In this document: piece by piece, positions 33,780 to 46,560 of the stretch
Numbering within the stretch: position 1 is the first letter of the stretch
Layout: each line of letters begins with the position of its first letter
Assembly: GCA_023374025.1 (NCBI GenBank)
Contig: SIJG01000130.1
Coordinates: 39,870-103,869 of the forward strand
Length of the DNA stretch: 64,000 nt
Origin: Heterodera schachtii
Lineage: Eukaryota; Nematoda; Chromadorea; Rhabditida; Heteroderidae
Direction: 5' to 3'
The notes under the pieces: model-generated
Told to the model about the DNA's origin: nothing
The model's database searches: none
What the model saw: only the letters and a program-made list of their open reading frames with translations
Made by a program: the position numbers and the translations under genes

Positions 33780-36700
33780 CTGCTCAAATCAGTTTAAAAT
33801 CACTTTTATCGTGTAAAGCATAGTAGATTTACTATGCCAATACAATGGATATTAGAAAATTTAAAATACTTTTACGTTTTCGTTTATTAGAAAAGTAAAC
33901 ATTAAATAGTATTTTTTCACATACGCCCAGCAGTTTTGCGTCCCTGAAGGGCGGAACCACCCGAGCAAGTAACAAGAACTATTTTTTGAATAAATTTTAG
34001 AATTAGATTTATATTGCAACAATCCATTTTCTTATATTTTTTATTAAATTAATAAACTATGGATAAATGGTAATTTTTGAAATATTATTCAATGATACTC
34101 AGCCTTCTTCCATCTATCTTTTACATTATTAATAAGATTAAATATAAATTTAAATTAATTTATATTTAGCTCGCAATGAATTGCATTTATGATATCAGAA
34201 TCGTAAAACAGTATTTAGTTATCGGAACATCAATAAACCTAAGATATTAAAATAACTGAAACTCAGGTAAAAACAGCAAATAATCAAAAATAAAACTTTT
34301 GAATAAATTTTATTATTAATATAATAAAATTTTGCACCGAAAAATGAATATAAAAAAAGGATCTGCTATTTAATTAATTTATTCGAATCAAATGTTCGAT
34401 TGGGCGTACGCCAAATAAATTTTAGAATCGTGTTTAAAATTAATTGCTTTAATTATCGTTTCAATCTCTAATATTAAATAAAAAATATTGTCCTCTATCA
34501 AACAATTTGGCTTACACTGGATTTTAAAAAAATGCCTATGAATCGTATGTTGTTTATTCTTTTATAGGCCAAGTTTGGATAATGAAAAAACAAAAATTAT
34601 ATTGCTTAATTAAGCTTAATAAAATAATTTTAAAAAATATACAAAATCATATTCGTCAAGTATCTTTTTTGAATTAACTATTAAGTTGAGAACTTGTTTG
34701 ATGCATCAATTAATTAAATTTACAAATCAAAAATCTCGTTTGGTGGTATGAACTGAAATTTATATTTTTTCAATAAACATGAATATGGGAAGAGATTTCA
34801 CAAATAATAAAAATATATTTTTTACAAAATAAGAAATAATATATAAATAAAAAAAACATAATTTTTACTAAAAAACTAGTTTAACTTTATAATGTTAATT
34901 TAAATTTTCATTTAAAAAATTAAACTATTTTGCCACATATTTAAAAAAAGCAAAAAATTAAACACATTGTTAAATTATATTTATTGAAATTTCAAGTCGT
35001 GAGCATTTTTTTAAATTATGACAAGTGTATTCACAAAAGTATCTATTAGACTATATAGCTAGCTCTACAAAGAACATCATTTTACAATGAGAAAAAGAAA
35101 TTGAATTTAAAAATTCACAAGGAGTAAATCACCTAGGCAATAAAAATGTGATAAGAAAAAATACAAAAACATAAATCCAAGTGGAAAAGATATTTTCTAA
35201 AAGTAATGCTTTAACCTTTAGTGATAAGTATAATTTATATAATATTTGTATTATGCTAATATGTTTTTTGTTTTTATCTTTTATTGAAAAAGCAAAGTGC
35301 TAATTAAATGAACATATTTAATAACAAAATGTAATGAAAGGTTGATACCAATCTATTTTTAGCCCCTTTTCGATCAGAGTTACCCAAAACTTTTTTTAAC
35401 TTTTATTCATGTTTTTTGTTTTTTTGACACTGGACTAAATGGTTTTTGTTTTACGTATGAAATGATGCCGAACGTATGAAATTTTTATCAACCATAAAAA
35501 ATAATACAATGTAATACTTCTAAAAATAATCGCTCATGTTACAGAGACTAATTAAAAGTTATTAAGAATATGTCATATTGTTCAGAAAATGTTTTTTATT
35601 AAAAAAATTTTATTATGGAACGCATTTGGCAATAAAATAGCCAGTTGGGCAAACCATTCGACATATCTCACTATTCGATCATAGATTAAAGAAATTAAAA
35701 TTAACAATAAGCAAACAAAATATAGATCAAACTTTTGTAAAAATTTTAAAATACAACAGATTTTTTTTATAACAAAGAACAAAGGTGATTGATAAAATAT
35801 AAAAATAATATTAAAAAAATAATAATTTAATATATTGAAATCTTTTATGATATTAAATTTAAAAAGTTGATTAATTAAAATAAATAACATCTTGAAAATA
35901 GGAAAAGAGTCAAAATTACCTAGTGAAAATTTTTCAAGGAAGTTTATTAATATGATCATAAAACGCAATAAAAAATTAAAATCATTTTTATTATGTAGTA
36001 ATTCGTTAAATTCTTTAAGAATATCAGAGAATTCAAAAGATATTTAAAAAAACAAGATGTCAATTCAGAGAAAATTGCATGTTATTCAATTAATTAAAGT
36101 TTTTGGAATAAGAAGAAAATAAAAATATGAATAATTTATTTAAAAATTTTAAAAGAAATTTTCCCATTTATTAATTATAAAAAGTTTTGTAGTATATAAT
36201 TATTTAGTATTTGTTTAAAATTTGAAAGAAAATTTATTTTTTTTTGAGAAATTCAAATTAAATATGAAATTACTTTAATGTTTTACTAAAGAAAATAATG
36301 GAATAAAATCATATTCAAAGACAGAAAAAATTTTTAGTCTAAAAACGTAAATCCGCAAGTCGGAAACTGTGTAATATTGGTCAATGAAAATCCACAATAA
36401 CAGGGTTTTTTTTAATAAATTTTTGTAAAAATTTCTAAATGGCAAAATCTTGGAAATGTAGATCTAAATATGAAATAGGTAAAAAATGGAAATCTCAACA
36501 AAATAAAACAAAAAAAAACTTAGGAATCTTCAATAATTTAAAACCAAATAAATATTGCTAAAGAGATAATTAAACAAAAAGGCTAATTTTTTTGAAAAAA
36601 TATAAATAATTTAATTTAAAAATGACTAATTGATTTGATTTTCTTTTTCTTTAGTGACTTTTTTGGAAGCCAATGTAAATTTTTAAAAGTAATTTCTAAT

Positions 36701-38609
36701 ATTTTATAGGTTACTTCATATAGAAATAAGAATCATCGAACTATGAACTGAAAAAATTTAAAGAAAATTCATAATAAAATAATAATGTTACCAAATAAAC
36801 AAAATAATTAATAATCTAACTAACATAAAGAAAGAAACTGTGAAAAATGTTTTATTTAATGATTTCAATGTAATGAAATATGAAGATAAAATTTAAAAAT
36901 GTTTATTTCTTAATAAATAAATAAAGTTATGTTAAAGATAGTTAATAAGAAAGCTAACAGTTGTTTGACTGTTTTATAAAATGGCTTTTAAGAGGATACT
37001 TTTTAATTGTAGACATACTTTTGATTGTTGATAAGACAGGGTAAATTTTCTATAAAAAAAATTTGAAGCTTTAAATATGCTAAAATGTTAACTAAAAAAT
37101 ATTACAGAGCCCCGCGTCGGCTGAACTTTGAACGGTTTTCGGCTCGCCATGTATTAAACATGGTGCTGAAAATTTTCTTTAATTAACTTCTAAAGACAAA
37201 CGATGAAAAAATAAATATTTATACCAAATAGACAAGCTAAATTAAATTATCAAGAAATTTCTTTTAATCACCCTACTAAATGTATTCACAAAGCCACCGA
37301 CAATATATCACAGTGTGTCTTCAGAACGAGCTTTAACCTTTACAAATACAGGACAAATATTATTTCAAAATTATCTTTTTTATGAATTTAAACTAATAAA
37401 AAAAAGAATTAATCATTAGAGAGAAACCACAACAGTAAAAATTAATTGAAAAAGGTTTTAACATATTGGAATTCAATATAATAAATGAAAAAGAAAAAAA
37501 GCAATTCAACTAAAAAATATGAATTTTCAAAATAAATAATTTTACTACAAATTGTTAATGTATTACAAAGGATTAAGAAGATTTACTTCAAAGGCAGAAA
37601 TTTTATTTTTGTTTATAATAAACTAAAACATATAAAAAAACATAATGTTTTCGCCTCATCATTTAATGGAAGAGTTATGGCAAAATAATGAAAATTGGAT
37701 TAATGTTATAACAATAATTTATTTTTTTAAAAATTTAGTAAAAATAATATGAAATGAAAATAAAACAAATTGAAAAAAACTGTAATTATATTGACATAGT
37801 AATCAGGTGCTAATACAATGGTATTTTTTTGAATTTATATGAACGGAATATTAGAATATCGAAATGATAAAACAATAGAGCATAATAACACATTTAAATA
37901 AAAATAACGACGTTAAAAATAAAATAAAAAGTAAACATAACGGTGACAATTCAATAAATTAAAAAATTTGTAATGTGTTAGTTAATTTGTCGAAATTTAT
38001 TTATATTAATTAAACATGTCACAAAAACCAAAGCCTATATCAATGAGCTTTATAATTCTGGATTTCCAACATAGAAAAACTTATAGAAATCCCTTGGCGC
38101 AAACATACAATGTTGAAGTATTGTGGAAAACTTTTGTTTAATTAAAATACCCAGACAAAAATAAAACAAGAATTAATTATTGAACTATTATTTAATTCAA
38201 AGTTAATTTATGTTTTTAATAAAATATGATAATATTTGAATTATTAAAAGTAAATTATAATAAAATAAAGAAAAATAAAACAAAAAATGTTAAATGTGAA
38301 ACTGTAGTTAGAAGATTAAATCGAAAAAAGGAGATTCCCAATAATATACATTAATAACACATATAAATAAGTATTTTTGTTCGCAGATAAAAATAAAATA
38401 ACAATAATAAAAACCAAAATTTAAGATAATAATGCCACAAACTTTATAGATTAATCGATTAAATCAATATTTTTATGAAACGTATAAAATATTTTCAATA
38501 GATGAGAAGCAAAAAACTTATCTTTAACACCATTTTAAAAATATTTTCTGCAGAAAAAAAAGTTCTGCATTCTCAATCATAAAACGGTATTTGAATGGAA
38601 TGTGGGGAC
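33780..38609. other. long A+T-rich stretch, nothing convincing
   Basis: Almost 5 kb. The longest frame (35582-35968, minus) is Phe/Ile/Leu/Asn-rich and reflects A/T composition, although a membrane protein cannot be excluded. A small G+C pocket at 37110-37170 holds an imperfect hairpin around CCATGT/ACATGG. No gene is assigned. Confidence 0.45.
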
Positions 38610-38725
38610 CAGGGCTGCACGCAATTACGGATTACGGATTGCGGATTACGGAAATTACGGGGTTTTTGGAGTTACGGATTACGGGTTACGGATTTTGGGA
38701 TTTTTCCGTAATTTTGATCCGTAAT
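38610..38725. mobile_element. motif-array transposon end (ATTACGG words)
   Basis: It starts CAGGGCTGCACGCAATTACG, then ATTACGG or its complement CCGTAAT recurs about ten times in 115 bp. The CAGGG start and word array resemble hAT-like termini elsewhere in the window. The partner end was not found. Confidence 0.45.
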
Positions 38726-39348
38726 TTGACTTTTAGATTATTTTTTCGAGACGATTTCTTGTAAGATTATTTTTATAAAAAACAAATTTTTCTATTTTTT
38801 ATTTAAAGGGCTACCCGTATTTCGATTTATTTAAGAATTAAAATAGATTTATTATTTTTTATTTGTTGTTGTTAAGGCTATTTGGGTAGTTCGCCTAGAA
38901 AATAGAGGCATCACTTTGTTGTCACATTCATAAAACCTTAGCCAGGTGAGGGGAGGAATTCCCCCCTTCCCCCGCCCGAAATGAAAAATTAAAAATTTTA
39001 CAGGAAAAATGTAGACTTTTAAATTTTTTTTTCGAGTTTTCTTAATAAGATCTTTAAAATTTCAAAAAAAAATTTGCCCGGCGGCACCTATCGGCACCGC
39101 CGGACCATGATTTACTCGATTTTACCTAATTTTTTTAAATTTTGACCCCAAAATGGCAAAAATTAATCTTTTTTGGCTAAAAATGGTTACAATTCCTGTT
39201 TTTGCTTTCCGGCGCTGAACTTTTTTAAATAACACTAAATAAATTTTGACCAAAAAAAATTCTTCGGATTCGCCCTCCCCCCCCCCCCGAAATTTTTCTG
39301 GCTATTAAAATGCTGAAATAATTATATACATACATAAATCCAAATATA
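38726..39348. repeat. G+C-patchy repeat block with CCTATCGG palindrome and C-runs
   Basis: It holds C-rich tracts at about 38958-38980 and a run of 12 C at 39277-39288, plus the CCTATCGG palindrome at 39079-39103 also present at 27190 and 55674. It is probably a transposon relic. No ORF. Confidence 0.45.
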
Positions 39349-39546
39349 ATGATCAGACTTTCAAAAATTTTCAAAAATCAACCCATAAATGCAAAAAGAA
39401 TGGAATTAAATTTAGCAAATGAAAAAATAAATGAGTCGATAAGCGGAGAGCCGTCGACTTCAGCTGCTGTTGGGCATAATGCAGGAAGTGCCATCCTGCA
39501 CGGCAATGTTAAGGGCGAAGCGCAAAATCTTGATGACCTAAATTAA
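39349..39546 (+). CDS. candidate small protein, 65 residues
   Basis: It runs from ATG 39349 to TAA 39544-39546. The first 30 residues are Lys/Asn/Ile-rich. From about residue 31 the protein becomes ordinary and slightly acidic (SGEPSTSAAVGHNAGSAIL, then EAQNLDDLN), matching a local rise in G+C. It has no signal peptide or membrane segment. It stands alone between a repeat block and A/T-rich DNA. The C-terminal half looks like real coding sequence. The true start could be an internal Met (about residue 18) or an upstream exon. No family is recognised. Confidence 0.33.
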   Translation: MIRLSKIFKNQPINAKRMELNLANEKINESISGEPSTSAAVGHNAGSAILHGNVKGEAQNLDDLN

Positions 39547-40204
39547 AAGGAAACGATGACTCGAAATATTTATAATATTGATGAAAAGTATTATAATGTT
39601 TCTAACAATATAAATAAATTTGAGCCTCTTAAATTAGTAATATATAAAATAAATTAAAAATACTTTTGAGCTAAAGATAATAGTAATATATTTAGGCAAA
39701 AACATTTTTAACTTTTATTTAACATACTGTACAGTAAAAAGTTTATAGTCAACCTATATTTGTTGAATTTTTATATTTATCTTGAAAAAACAAACTATTG
39801 AATATATAATCGAGTAACGATTTTTTTTTTTTTTGTAAAAATATTGATGAAGTATATCAATATAATGAAGGTTAAAAAATAGCAGGAAGATGTTGCTTGC
39901 AAAAGTATATTCCATATTAATACTAATGTATATGTGTGATTATTTAAATTGTAATTATATTTTGTGATGAGTTATTACGGAAAATATTGATTTAACTAAA
40001 TGATGGTTTTTATAAAAACGCCCTTTATAATCTAGCTAAAAAATAAATATATAGAATAAAAAATAAGGCTAAATTTAACTAATAAGAGCACTAACCAACA
40101 AAATAAAAAATGCAATTTTTTGTACAATGATAAAAATGAATAATGCATAACATAATGATTTATAACGGCTATTAACTCTTACAAATTAGTGGTGTATTTT
40201 TTGG
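39547..40204. other. A+T-rich stretch with a short repeat at 40000-40027
   Basis: TGATGGTTTTTATAAAAACG is related to the duplicated block at 6525-6572. Nothing else was seen. Confidence 0.5.
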
Positions 40205-40575
40205 TAATAGTTTAGGTCGGACTCGCTCAGTTCGGCCCCAGCAAGTTTTCGATCTATAACTTTTTTTTTATAAACCAAATCCAATAATTTGGTAACATTA
40301 GAAAGCTCTTTACATATTTTTAACCTTACAAAAAAAACGACTTTCAAAGCCTTTGAAAAATTTATAAAGAAAAAACTTCAAAATTTCGACTTATCGCAAT
40401 TTTCGTGTATTACTTTTTTAGTTGTGTAATTGCGAAGAAATATCTTAGAAAATTCTGAAGCATATTAAGCTTTCGAATGATATGAGAATCGTTTGATATG
40501 GTTGGCAAAGAAAAAAGTTATAGTCAAAAAATTGGCTGGGGCCGAAACGTGCGGGGCCGAACTGATTTGTGAGTG
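40205..40575. mobile_element. foldback element with CAGTTCGGCCCC arms
   Basis: CAGTTCGGCCCCAGC near 40219 is inverted at GCTGGGGCCGAAACG and GGGGCCGAACTG (about 40534-40565). The arms continue inward over about 120 bp and include AAAAAGTTATAGTCAAAAA and GCTTTCGAATGATAT. No ORF. The outer boundaries are approximate and no target duplication was read. Confidence 0.65.
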
Positions 40576-41336
40576 AGGTAAACCGGTTTAGATGGTTGGG
40601 CACCACCCTTTTTAGCAGAAAATTTTTTCTTTTAAAAAGCCCTGAAGAGGACCCAGATCCTGAATATGGCATTCATTTTGACAATTTCGAACCCCGTACC
40701 CGATTAAAAAGTCAAAAATCGAGTTTTTCAACTTTCAGTTTTATGTTCTAATCTGTGCCGAATGATTATTTTTTGGCGTTGTAATGATTTGTGATCAGAT
40801 TTTGCTAGTTTTAGTCCAGTTTAAAACAAACAAAGAGAATTTTGAAAAATTCGTATTTTTGACTTTTTGTTCGAATTCGTGTCCGTCGAGATAACCCAAA
40901 AGTGATTAAACTTACGATGGTACCATTACATAGAATACAAGAGAAATGCAAATTATATACATACTAATATTAATTAATAGAATATTTTTCAATAAATAAA
41001 AAATACAAATGCATTTTATAAGGCCATCCACCCATAATTAATAAGCTTGTTTCAAAAAAAATAAATAAAAACGATCAAATGAACATTTGATTTACATGGC
41101 ATTGAATATTAATGAAATAAATTATAACGATCATTATTAATTCAAAGAAATTGAAATTGAAACAAATAATAAATTTATTATAATAATTAATCGAATATTA
41201 CTAAATAGTCTAAAACTTAACTAATAATGCCTTTTATTAATCCCAGAAAAAATATATTAATTTAAGAATAAAATATTCGACAGATAAAATAAAAAAAATT
41301 AGAAAAACAAATAAAAACTACTTTACCTACTTCTGT
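40576..41336. other. repeat-like flank then A+T-rich DNA
   Basis: 40576-40900 contains G+C-patchy words (AAACCGGTTTA, GAGGACCCAGATCC, GTACCCG) resembling transposon subterminal sequence. Both strands show open frames of about 60-75 codons here that I regard as by-products. The rest is A/T-rich. Confidence 0.35.
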
Positions 41337-41543
41337 ATGAGAATATTAAATAAACTTAGACCATACCTTCTAAAAATAAAATATAAAATTAAACAGATTT
41401 TTGGCATTAAATTTGTCCAATTTGAGGATTCTACTGATGGGAAGGAATTGTGTCATTCGTTTTCGCGGAATTATGGCGCTTACATAATTAACCAAATACT
41501 TAAAATAACATGTCAAAATATAAATAATTCCTGTGATATGTGA
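41337..41543 (+). CDS. weak candidate ORF, 68 residues
   Basis: From ATG 41337 to TGA 41541-41543. Only the middle (FVQFEDSTDGKELCHSFSRN) reads like real protein and lies in a G+C-richer patch. The ends are Lys/Ile/Asn-rich as expected from the local DNA. It is probably an exon or relic covering about 41395-41490 rather than a full gene. No family is recognised. Confidence 0.22.
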   Translation: MRILNKLRPYLLKIKYKIKQIFGIKFVQFEDSTDGKELCHSFSRNYGAYIINQILKITCQNINNSCDM

Positions 41544-41702
41544 TATAGCTCTGTAAAACAGCTAAAAACAAGCAATATTATATTTAAAAGATATTTAGAA
41601 TAAGGAAAGAAAAGAACATATCATATAAATAAAAAACGGAAAATATATTTATGAAATTTTTGAAAAAAATAATTTTTTCAAAAATTAAATTCAAAAAACC
41701 AA

Positions 41703-42960
41703 AATCGCCTGAAAGAATCTATGATAAAAATCTTGTCAAATATCGTCACATTGGTCAGACGCACTCCTTAGATAAAATTAAAAACAGAAAAGTAATATGA
41801 ATTTTATAATAATTAAGAATAAATATGAAAAGATATAATTAATAATAAAAACCCAAAAAATAAACAATTAATTTACTAATTAAATAATACATCTGACCAA
41901 ATCTATTAACCGAGTTAAATATTTAAAAAATTATTTCGAAAAGCATAATTCAGAATAAAAAAATTATTATAAAAAAATAAAAAATCTTTAAAATAAAACA
42001 AAACATTTTGAAAAAATACTAATTTTTGAATTCTGTTTGCGTAAAATATGTGAAATCGGTCAAATTCCTAATGTGTGTAAAAATATAAAATTAATTACAA
42101 ATTAAATGAAGGCTTTGATAATCAATTAACAGTCCAATAAATCGAAAAAATAACTATGATAAATATAATTCCCGTAGCCAATTGGCCCCAATGGATTTGG
42201 CCAATTCCCGCCACCGGTTGCCGTCAATGGTAAATTCTAAGACAAAAAATATATATATATTTCAACAAATTTCTTGTGAAACATGAAAATTAATGCTTAA
42301 TAACATAAATAAGAACTAAAAAGTTTTAGACAAAGCAAAAGAATCTATGAGATAAAGAATTTATATGTTTTATCTAATAAATTTAATAAAGTAAATGTTA
42401 TTAAAGGCATTTTAAAATAAAAAATTGACGACTCATTGAAATTTTTACAGCATTTAAAAATAAATTCGACTGAAAATATAAAAAAATAATAAAGAATAAC
42501 AAAAATAAAAATGATTTTTAATTACAATAGTATTTTTCATCCATCGCAAAAAATGTGATAAAATTTAAATCGATAACGCTTAAGAGTTTGGATTTTCACT
42601 TAATATAGCGCGATTCATTGATAATAAAAATAAAACTAAGACTAGATTAATGCAAACCTAAAAAAAACACATGAATAATCACTATCAATGCAAAAAAAAA
42701 CAATTTTTACAAAATGTCATTTTGATATTAATAAAAAATACAAAAAAAAATTGCAAAAAAAAAAAAACAATTAGATAACCCAAAAAAAAAATAAAATATT
42801 ATATTATTACTCTTATGAATTAAAAAAAAATTATTTTAAAATAAATTAACATTAAATTTTGCAAATAAAGAGAAATATTGTGAAAGCTTAAAGATTCTAT
42901 GCAAAAATATATAAAGGAATACCAAAAACATACGACAAAAAAGAGTCTTTTGACCTGGTT
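41703..42960 (-). repeat. dispersed repeat, copy B (inverted partner of 6575-7905)
   Basis: Read on the minus strand it follows copy A block by block: 42880-42957, 42515-42552, 42170-42300 and 41703-42085. The last is very similar to 7530-7905. The middle portions differ in length (A/T expansion between 42560 and 42880). No coding capacity is seen. Confidence 0.7.
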
Positions 42961-45105
42961 CTGCAGATAAGCCTCCGATTCGAGCCGTTTGTAAAGAAAC
43001 ATTATATAGAATTTCAAACACAATGTAACCTACAAATCATTATTGCAAATACCCATTTAGACTAACATATGTTAGACCAAATGTAAAAAAATAAATAAAT
43101 AATTATTAAAAACATTGGTTGAATATCAAAAAGCAAAAAATTATCGCCAATTAATTAAGCAAGTATTAATATTTTCCTTTATTTCTTATCTTGTCCGTAA
43201 GGGCAAATTTTGGTTGTTTTTTTTTGGTCTCGCTTATCTCTTGTACTAATTTAATTATTCATTTTTATTATTTAAAATGTGCAAAAATGCTGTTATACTT
43301 CTTTTATGTAAAATTCCATGATGTAAATTTTTCTTTTTTTACCCCTTTTTATTTTTTATTTAAATCAAAACATTATTATTTGATAAACAATTTTTGAAAT
43401 TTTATTAAAATTATAATTTTTGATTAATTTTCGCTAATATATTAATAATAAATTGAAAATTAGTTCTGCAAATGTTCCATATTTTATAAACATCTGCTTA
43501 TATTTAGCAAAATTCTTTTCAAAAATGTTTTACTGTTGCTTTGCATTAAGATAATACTGCAGTATATAATAATAATTGTGATCAGACATTAACTTTATTT
43601 TTGGTGCCGAATAATATTTGTTAATTTAGTTAACACACAATAATAAAGTCTGCAATTATTATAATTAATGAATAATTAGAAAGTTAAAGTATAGTGTTTT
43701 TAACAAATCAACAAAGAATTAAAAATACCTATAACTATGACTTATATGACAAAAAAAAATTTATCAATGTGCTTCTGAGAGATGTAAGTGATAACTTTTG
43801 ACGAAATCTTTGTAACAATGTGTTATTTTTTGAAACTCTATAATAATAAAAATAATTTTTTATATTTTGTCATAAACAATTACTATGACCTAACATTATA
43901 ATTTCAAAATATACATAAGGGTGAACCACAAATCTTTATGAATTTTATAAAATTATTCTTTTACAAAAAGCAAAGTGGAGAAATATCTGTTATAGAAAAT
44001 TTATTTCGTTCATTTGAAATAATTTAGATCGACATAAAATAATATTTATTAAACAATATATTAATAAAAGAATTAATAAAAACAAAACTTTAATATTTAC
44101 ATTAACGAAATGCATAAACTAAATAGTTAACTAAAAAATCAATTTAACGCTAATTTAGATAATTTTTCCATTAAGCCTAATCAATTACAAACTCATACAT
44201 ATTTAGCCACCTATTAATTATATCTAGAAATATAGCAATAAAAAAATAAAATTTTCAATTTTTATTAGTTAAGCTGGATAATTATAGTTAGAGTTAGGAT
44301 TTTTCTTTTTTGTTAATTTTCTTTTTGAATAAAAACATTTATATAATAATTTTTAATTAAATTTCTTTTCAAGTATTTTTTAATTCACGCCTGGGTTTTA
44401 TTTTATTTTATTAATTTATATCCGTAAATTGTCTTTTTAATAGCAATTGCGCATACCATACCGATTCTTAAATTACTAACAAATTAATAAAAAAAAATTA
44501 TTAATTTAAAATTCTCGTCTGCATGATGCCGTTTTAATTCAGCGACAGCTAAGGCCCATCCATTGATTTTAATTTTTTGAGTTTTTAAATCAAAAAGATG
44601 TCTGTGTTTGTAAAAAATAAATTTTAAAAATATGCCAATATAAATTTTTTTATAAAATATTTAAATTCTTATGATGTTTACGAATATTTCCATGATAGGT
44701 TATACATTCCTTGTAAATTATGTGTAATAAATGTAATGGAATGTAATTACGCATCAGTAAGATTTTTTAATTTATTTTAATCTACTTATTTTATTGATTA
44801 ATTTTAATCATAAAAATAGTACATCAGGTACATTCGTTTTGATAATTATTTTTATTAATCTATGATTCATTTCAAAATGTCCTTTTTGTTCAATTTATTA
44901 AACTTTCAAAAAATGTTACAATGTAAATTTACTTTTTTTATTTTATTTCTGTATATACATTTAAGACAAATTTTTTATGAATTCTTGAAAGTAATTATTA
45001 GCACAAAATTTGGATTAATTATTATTAAAGACTTAATTGATGAAATTAAAAAATTTTTTGTTTTTTTTGTACTGTTCTGAATTTATTTTCTTCGCTCGTG
45101 CTAAG
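42961..45105. other. A+T-rich stretch, nothing convincing
   Basis: Phe/Leu-rich frames at 43191-43397 and 44862-45080 follow T-rich composition. No other structure was noticed. Confidence 0.5.
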
Positions 45106-45210
45106 ATGGTCCACTTCAGCAGTTTTACGGTGGTGTGTGCAGCGATCAAAACAAAACGGCAAAAGACAAATCCGGCGTGGTATCCAAAGGTAAAAGCGAA
45201 AGCGAAATAA
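45106..45210 (+). CDS. candidate small basic ORF or first exon, 34 residues
   Basis: From ATG 45106 to TAA 45208-45210, in a clear G+C island. The product (VHFSSFTVVCAAIKTKRQK, then PAWYPK and a Lys/Ala tail) has a short hydrophobic stretch followed by basic residues. AAAG-GTAAAAGC at about 45190 is a good donor, so the ATG could begin a first exon of 28 codons whose partner would lie downstream, where a transposon now sits. The opposite strand is also open. No family is recognised. Confidence 0.3.
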   Translation: MVHFSSFTVVCAAIKTKRQKTNPAWYPKVKAKAK

Positions 45211-45295
45211 CTTTAATTAATTCTTTTAGGTTCTTATTAATATAATTATAAAACATTTATGAGGCTTTGATTTATAAATGCAGATTCGTTTATTC

Positions 45296-46028
45296 GGTGC
45301 TAGGTCGAACCGAAAATAGTCTCAGTGTGGGCGAACCGAAAATGGTCTCAGTAGGGGCGAACCAAAAAATAATCTCAGTGTGGGCGAACCGCAAATAGTC
45401 TCATTGTCAATAAAAATATTTAAATTTAATTATTTTAAAGCAATGTTTTTTTAATTGAATATTAATAATATCTAATTTAAAAAATTTTAAATAACAAGAA
45501 TGTAATTTCGAGGTTCAACTTTCTTCAATGTGTTTTTTCTTCAAAAATTCTGCTCAAAATAAATGCTTGCTTTCGTACCAATAATATGTAAATGTAGAAT
45601 AATTTTTGTATTGTAACATTAATGTAAAAAAGAATAGGGATGAAGGGAAATTTATGGGAAAAACTGCATTAAATTTATGGAGATGAATGAAGATCATAAT
45701 TTACGCAAACAATGGGTGAAATTTCTGAAGAAAATTAGTAGATTTAAAATTCCTCTAGTAAGCTTACTTTCTAATTTGATTTAAAATGAAAATTTTCGTT
45801 TCAATGTTTTTTATTTTATTGGAGATGGAACGCTTTTATAATATTCTTTTTTAGTTTATTTTTTTAAATAATCGTCTAATTAAATTTATTATTTTTTCAA
45901 TACCGAATTGAATTGTACATTAAATTTAAATATTTTTTATTGACACTGAGATTATTTTTCGGTTCGCCCCTACTGAGATCATTTTCGGTTCGCCCACACT
46001 GAGACTATTTTCGGTTCGGCTCAGCACG
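45296..46028. mobile_element. hAT-like non-autonomous transposon with 8-bp target duplication
   Basis: Both ends are flanked by GTTTATTC (45288-45295 and 46029-46036). The termini are inverted (GGTGCTAGGTCGAACCG at left, CGGTTCGGCTCAGCACG at right). Each arm of about 130 bp contains three to four words of about 25 bp built on GTCTCAGTGTGGGCGAACCG. The interior is A/T-rich without a transposase. The right half matches 32328-32695 in inverted orientation. The 8-bp duplication fits hAT or P-type elements. Confidence 0.85.
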
Positions 46029-46305
46029 GTTTATTCATTATTGTTTTTATTTCCAATAAAAATTAAAAAAATAAAATTTTAATTCATTAGTGTGTTTTAT
46101 TTTGCAACTTTGTTTTTCTTGTTTAAATTTAGGTAATTTCTGAGTTTAATTATGTAGCAGAATTTGCAATAGATTGAAAAAGACATATCCTCTTCCATAT
46201 CCCCACCACTCTCATACTTTTGGCACTTTAAATTTTAAATAAATAATAATGTATATATTCATATCATTATTCTACAATTATTTATAATTTAGAAAATGTT
46301 TTATT

Positions 46306-46560
46306 TTGAATGTCATGCCGTTTTTCAAGAGCTTCCACAGTGAAACCAAGAACCGGATTTTCGAGGTGGACCCGGACAGGATTCATGACCATGACCCTAT
46401 TTTAACAGGATTCCGGGTCCTGTTGCATTTCCAAAAAAAACTTGGACTAGGAACCTTGGAAAATACCGCACAAATACTGTCCAGTTTTATATTAATTAGC
46501 ATGGAAACTGATTTAATAAGTAAACGAATTAATTATTTTTGGCCTTTTTTTACAAAATGA
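46306..46560 (+). other. G+C-rich patch with an 84-codon open frame, probably a transposon relic
   Basis: The frame from 46306 contains EVDPDRIHDHDPILTGFRVL, but the DNA is built of repeated words (GACCCGGACAGG, GACCATGACCC). It also holds AACAGGA-TTCCGGG-TCCTGTT, a perfect 7-bp inverted pair at 46404-46424. This is more like a transposon array than a gene. No start context supports translation. Confidence 0.3.

Noticed and set aside
35582..35968. 128-codon minus-strand frame, hydrophobic, could be a membrane protein
   Set aside because: The residues are almost entirely Phe, Ile, Leu, Asn and Lys, as any T/A-rich DNA gives. No G+C rise, start context or splice site supports it.
37110..37170. 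Hairpin around CCATGT/ACATGG as a small-RNA or histone-type stem-loop
   Set aside because: The extended stem has several mismatches, lacks the histone stem-loop sequence, and there is no histone gene upstream. Too short to support a miRNA precursor.
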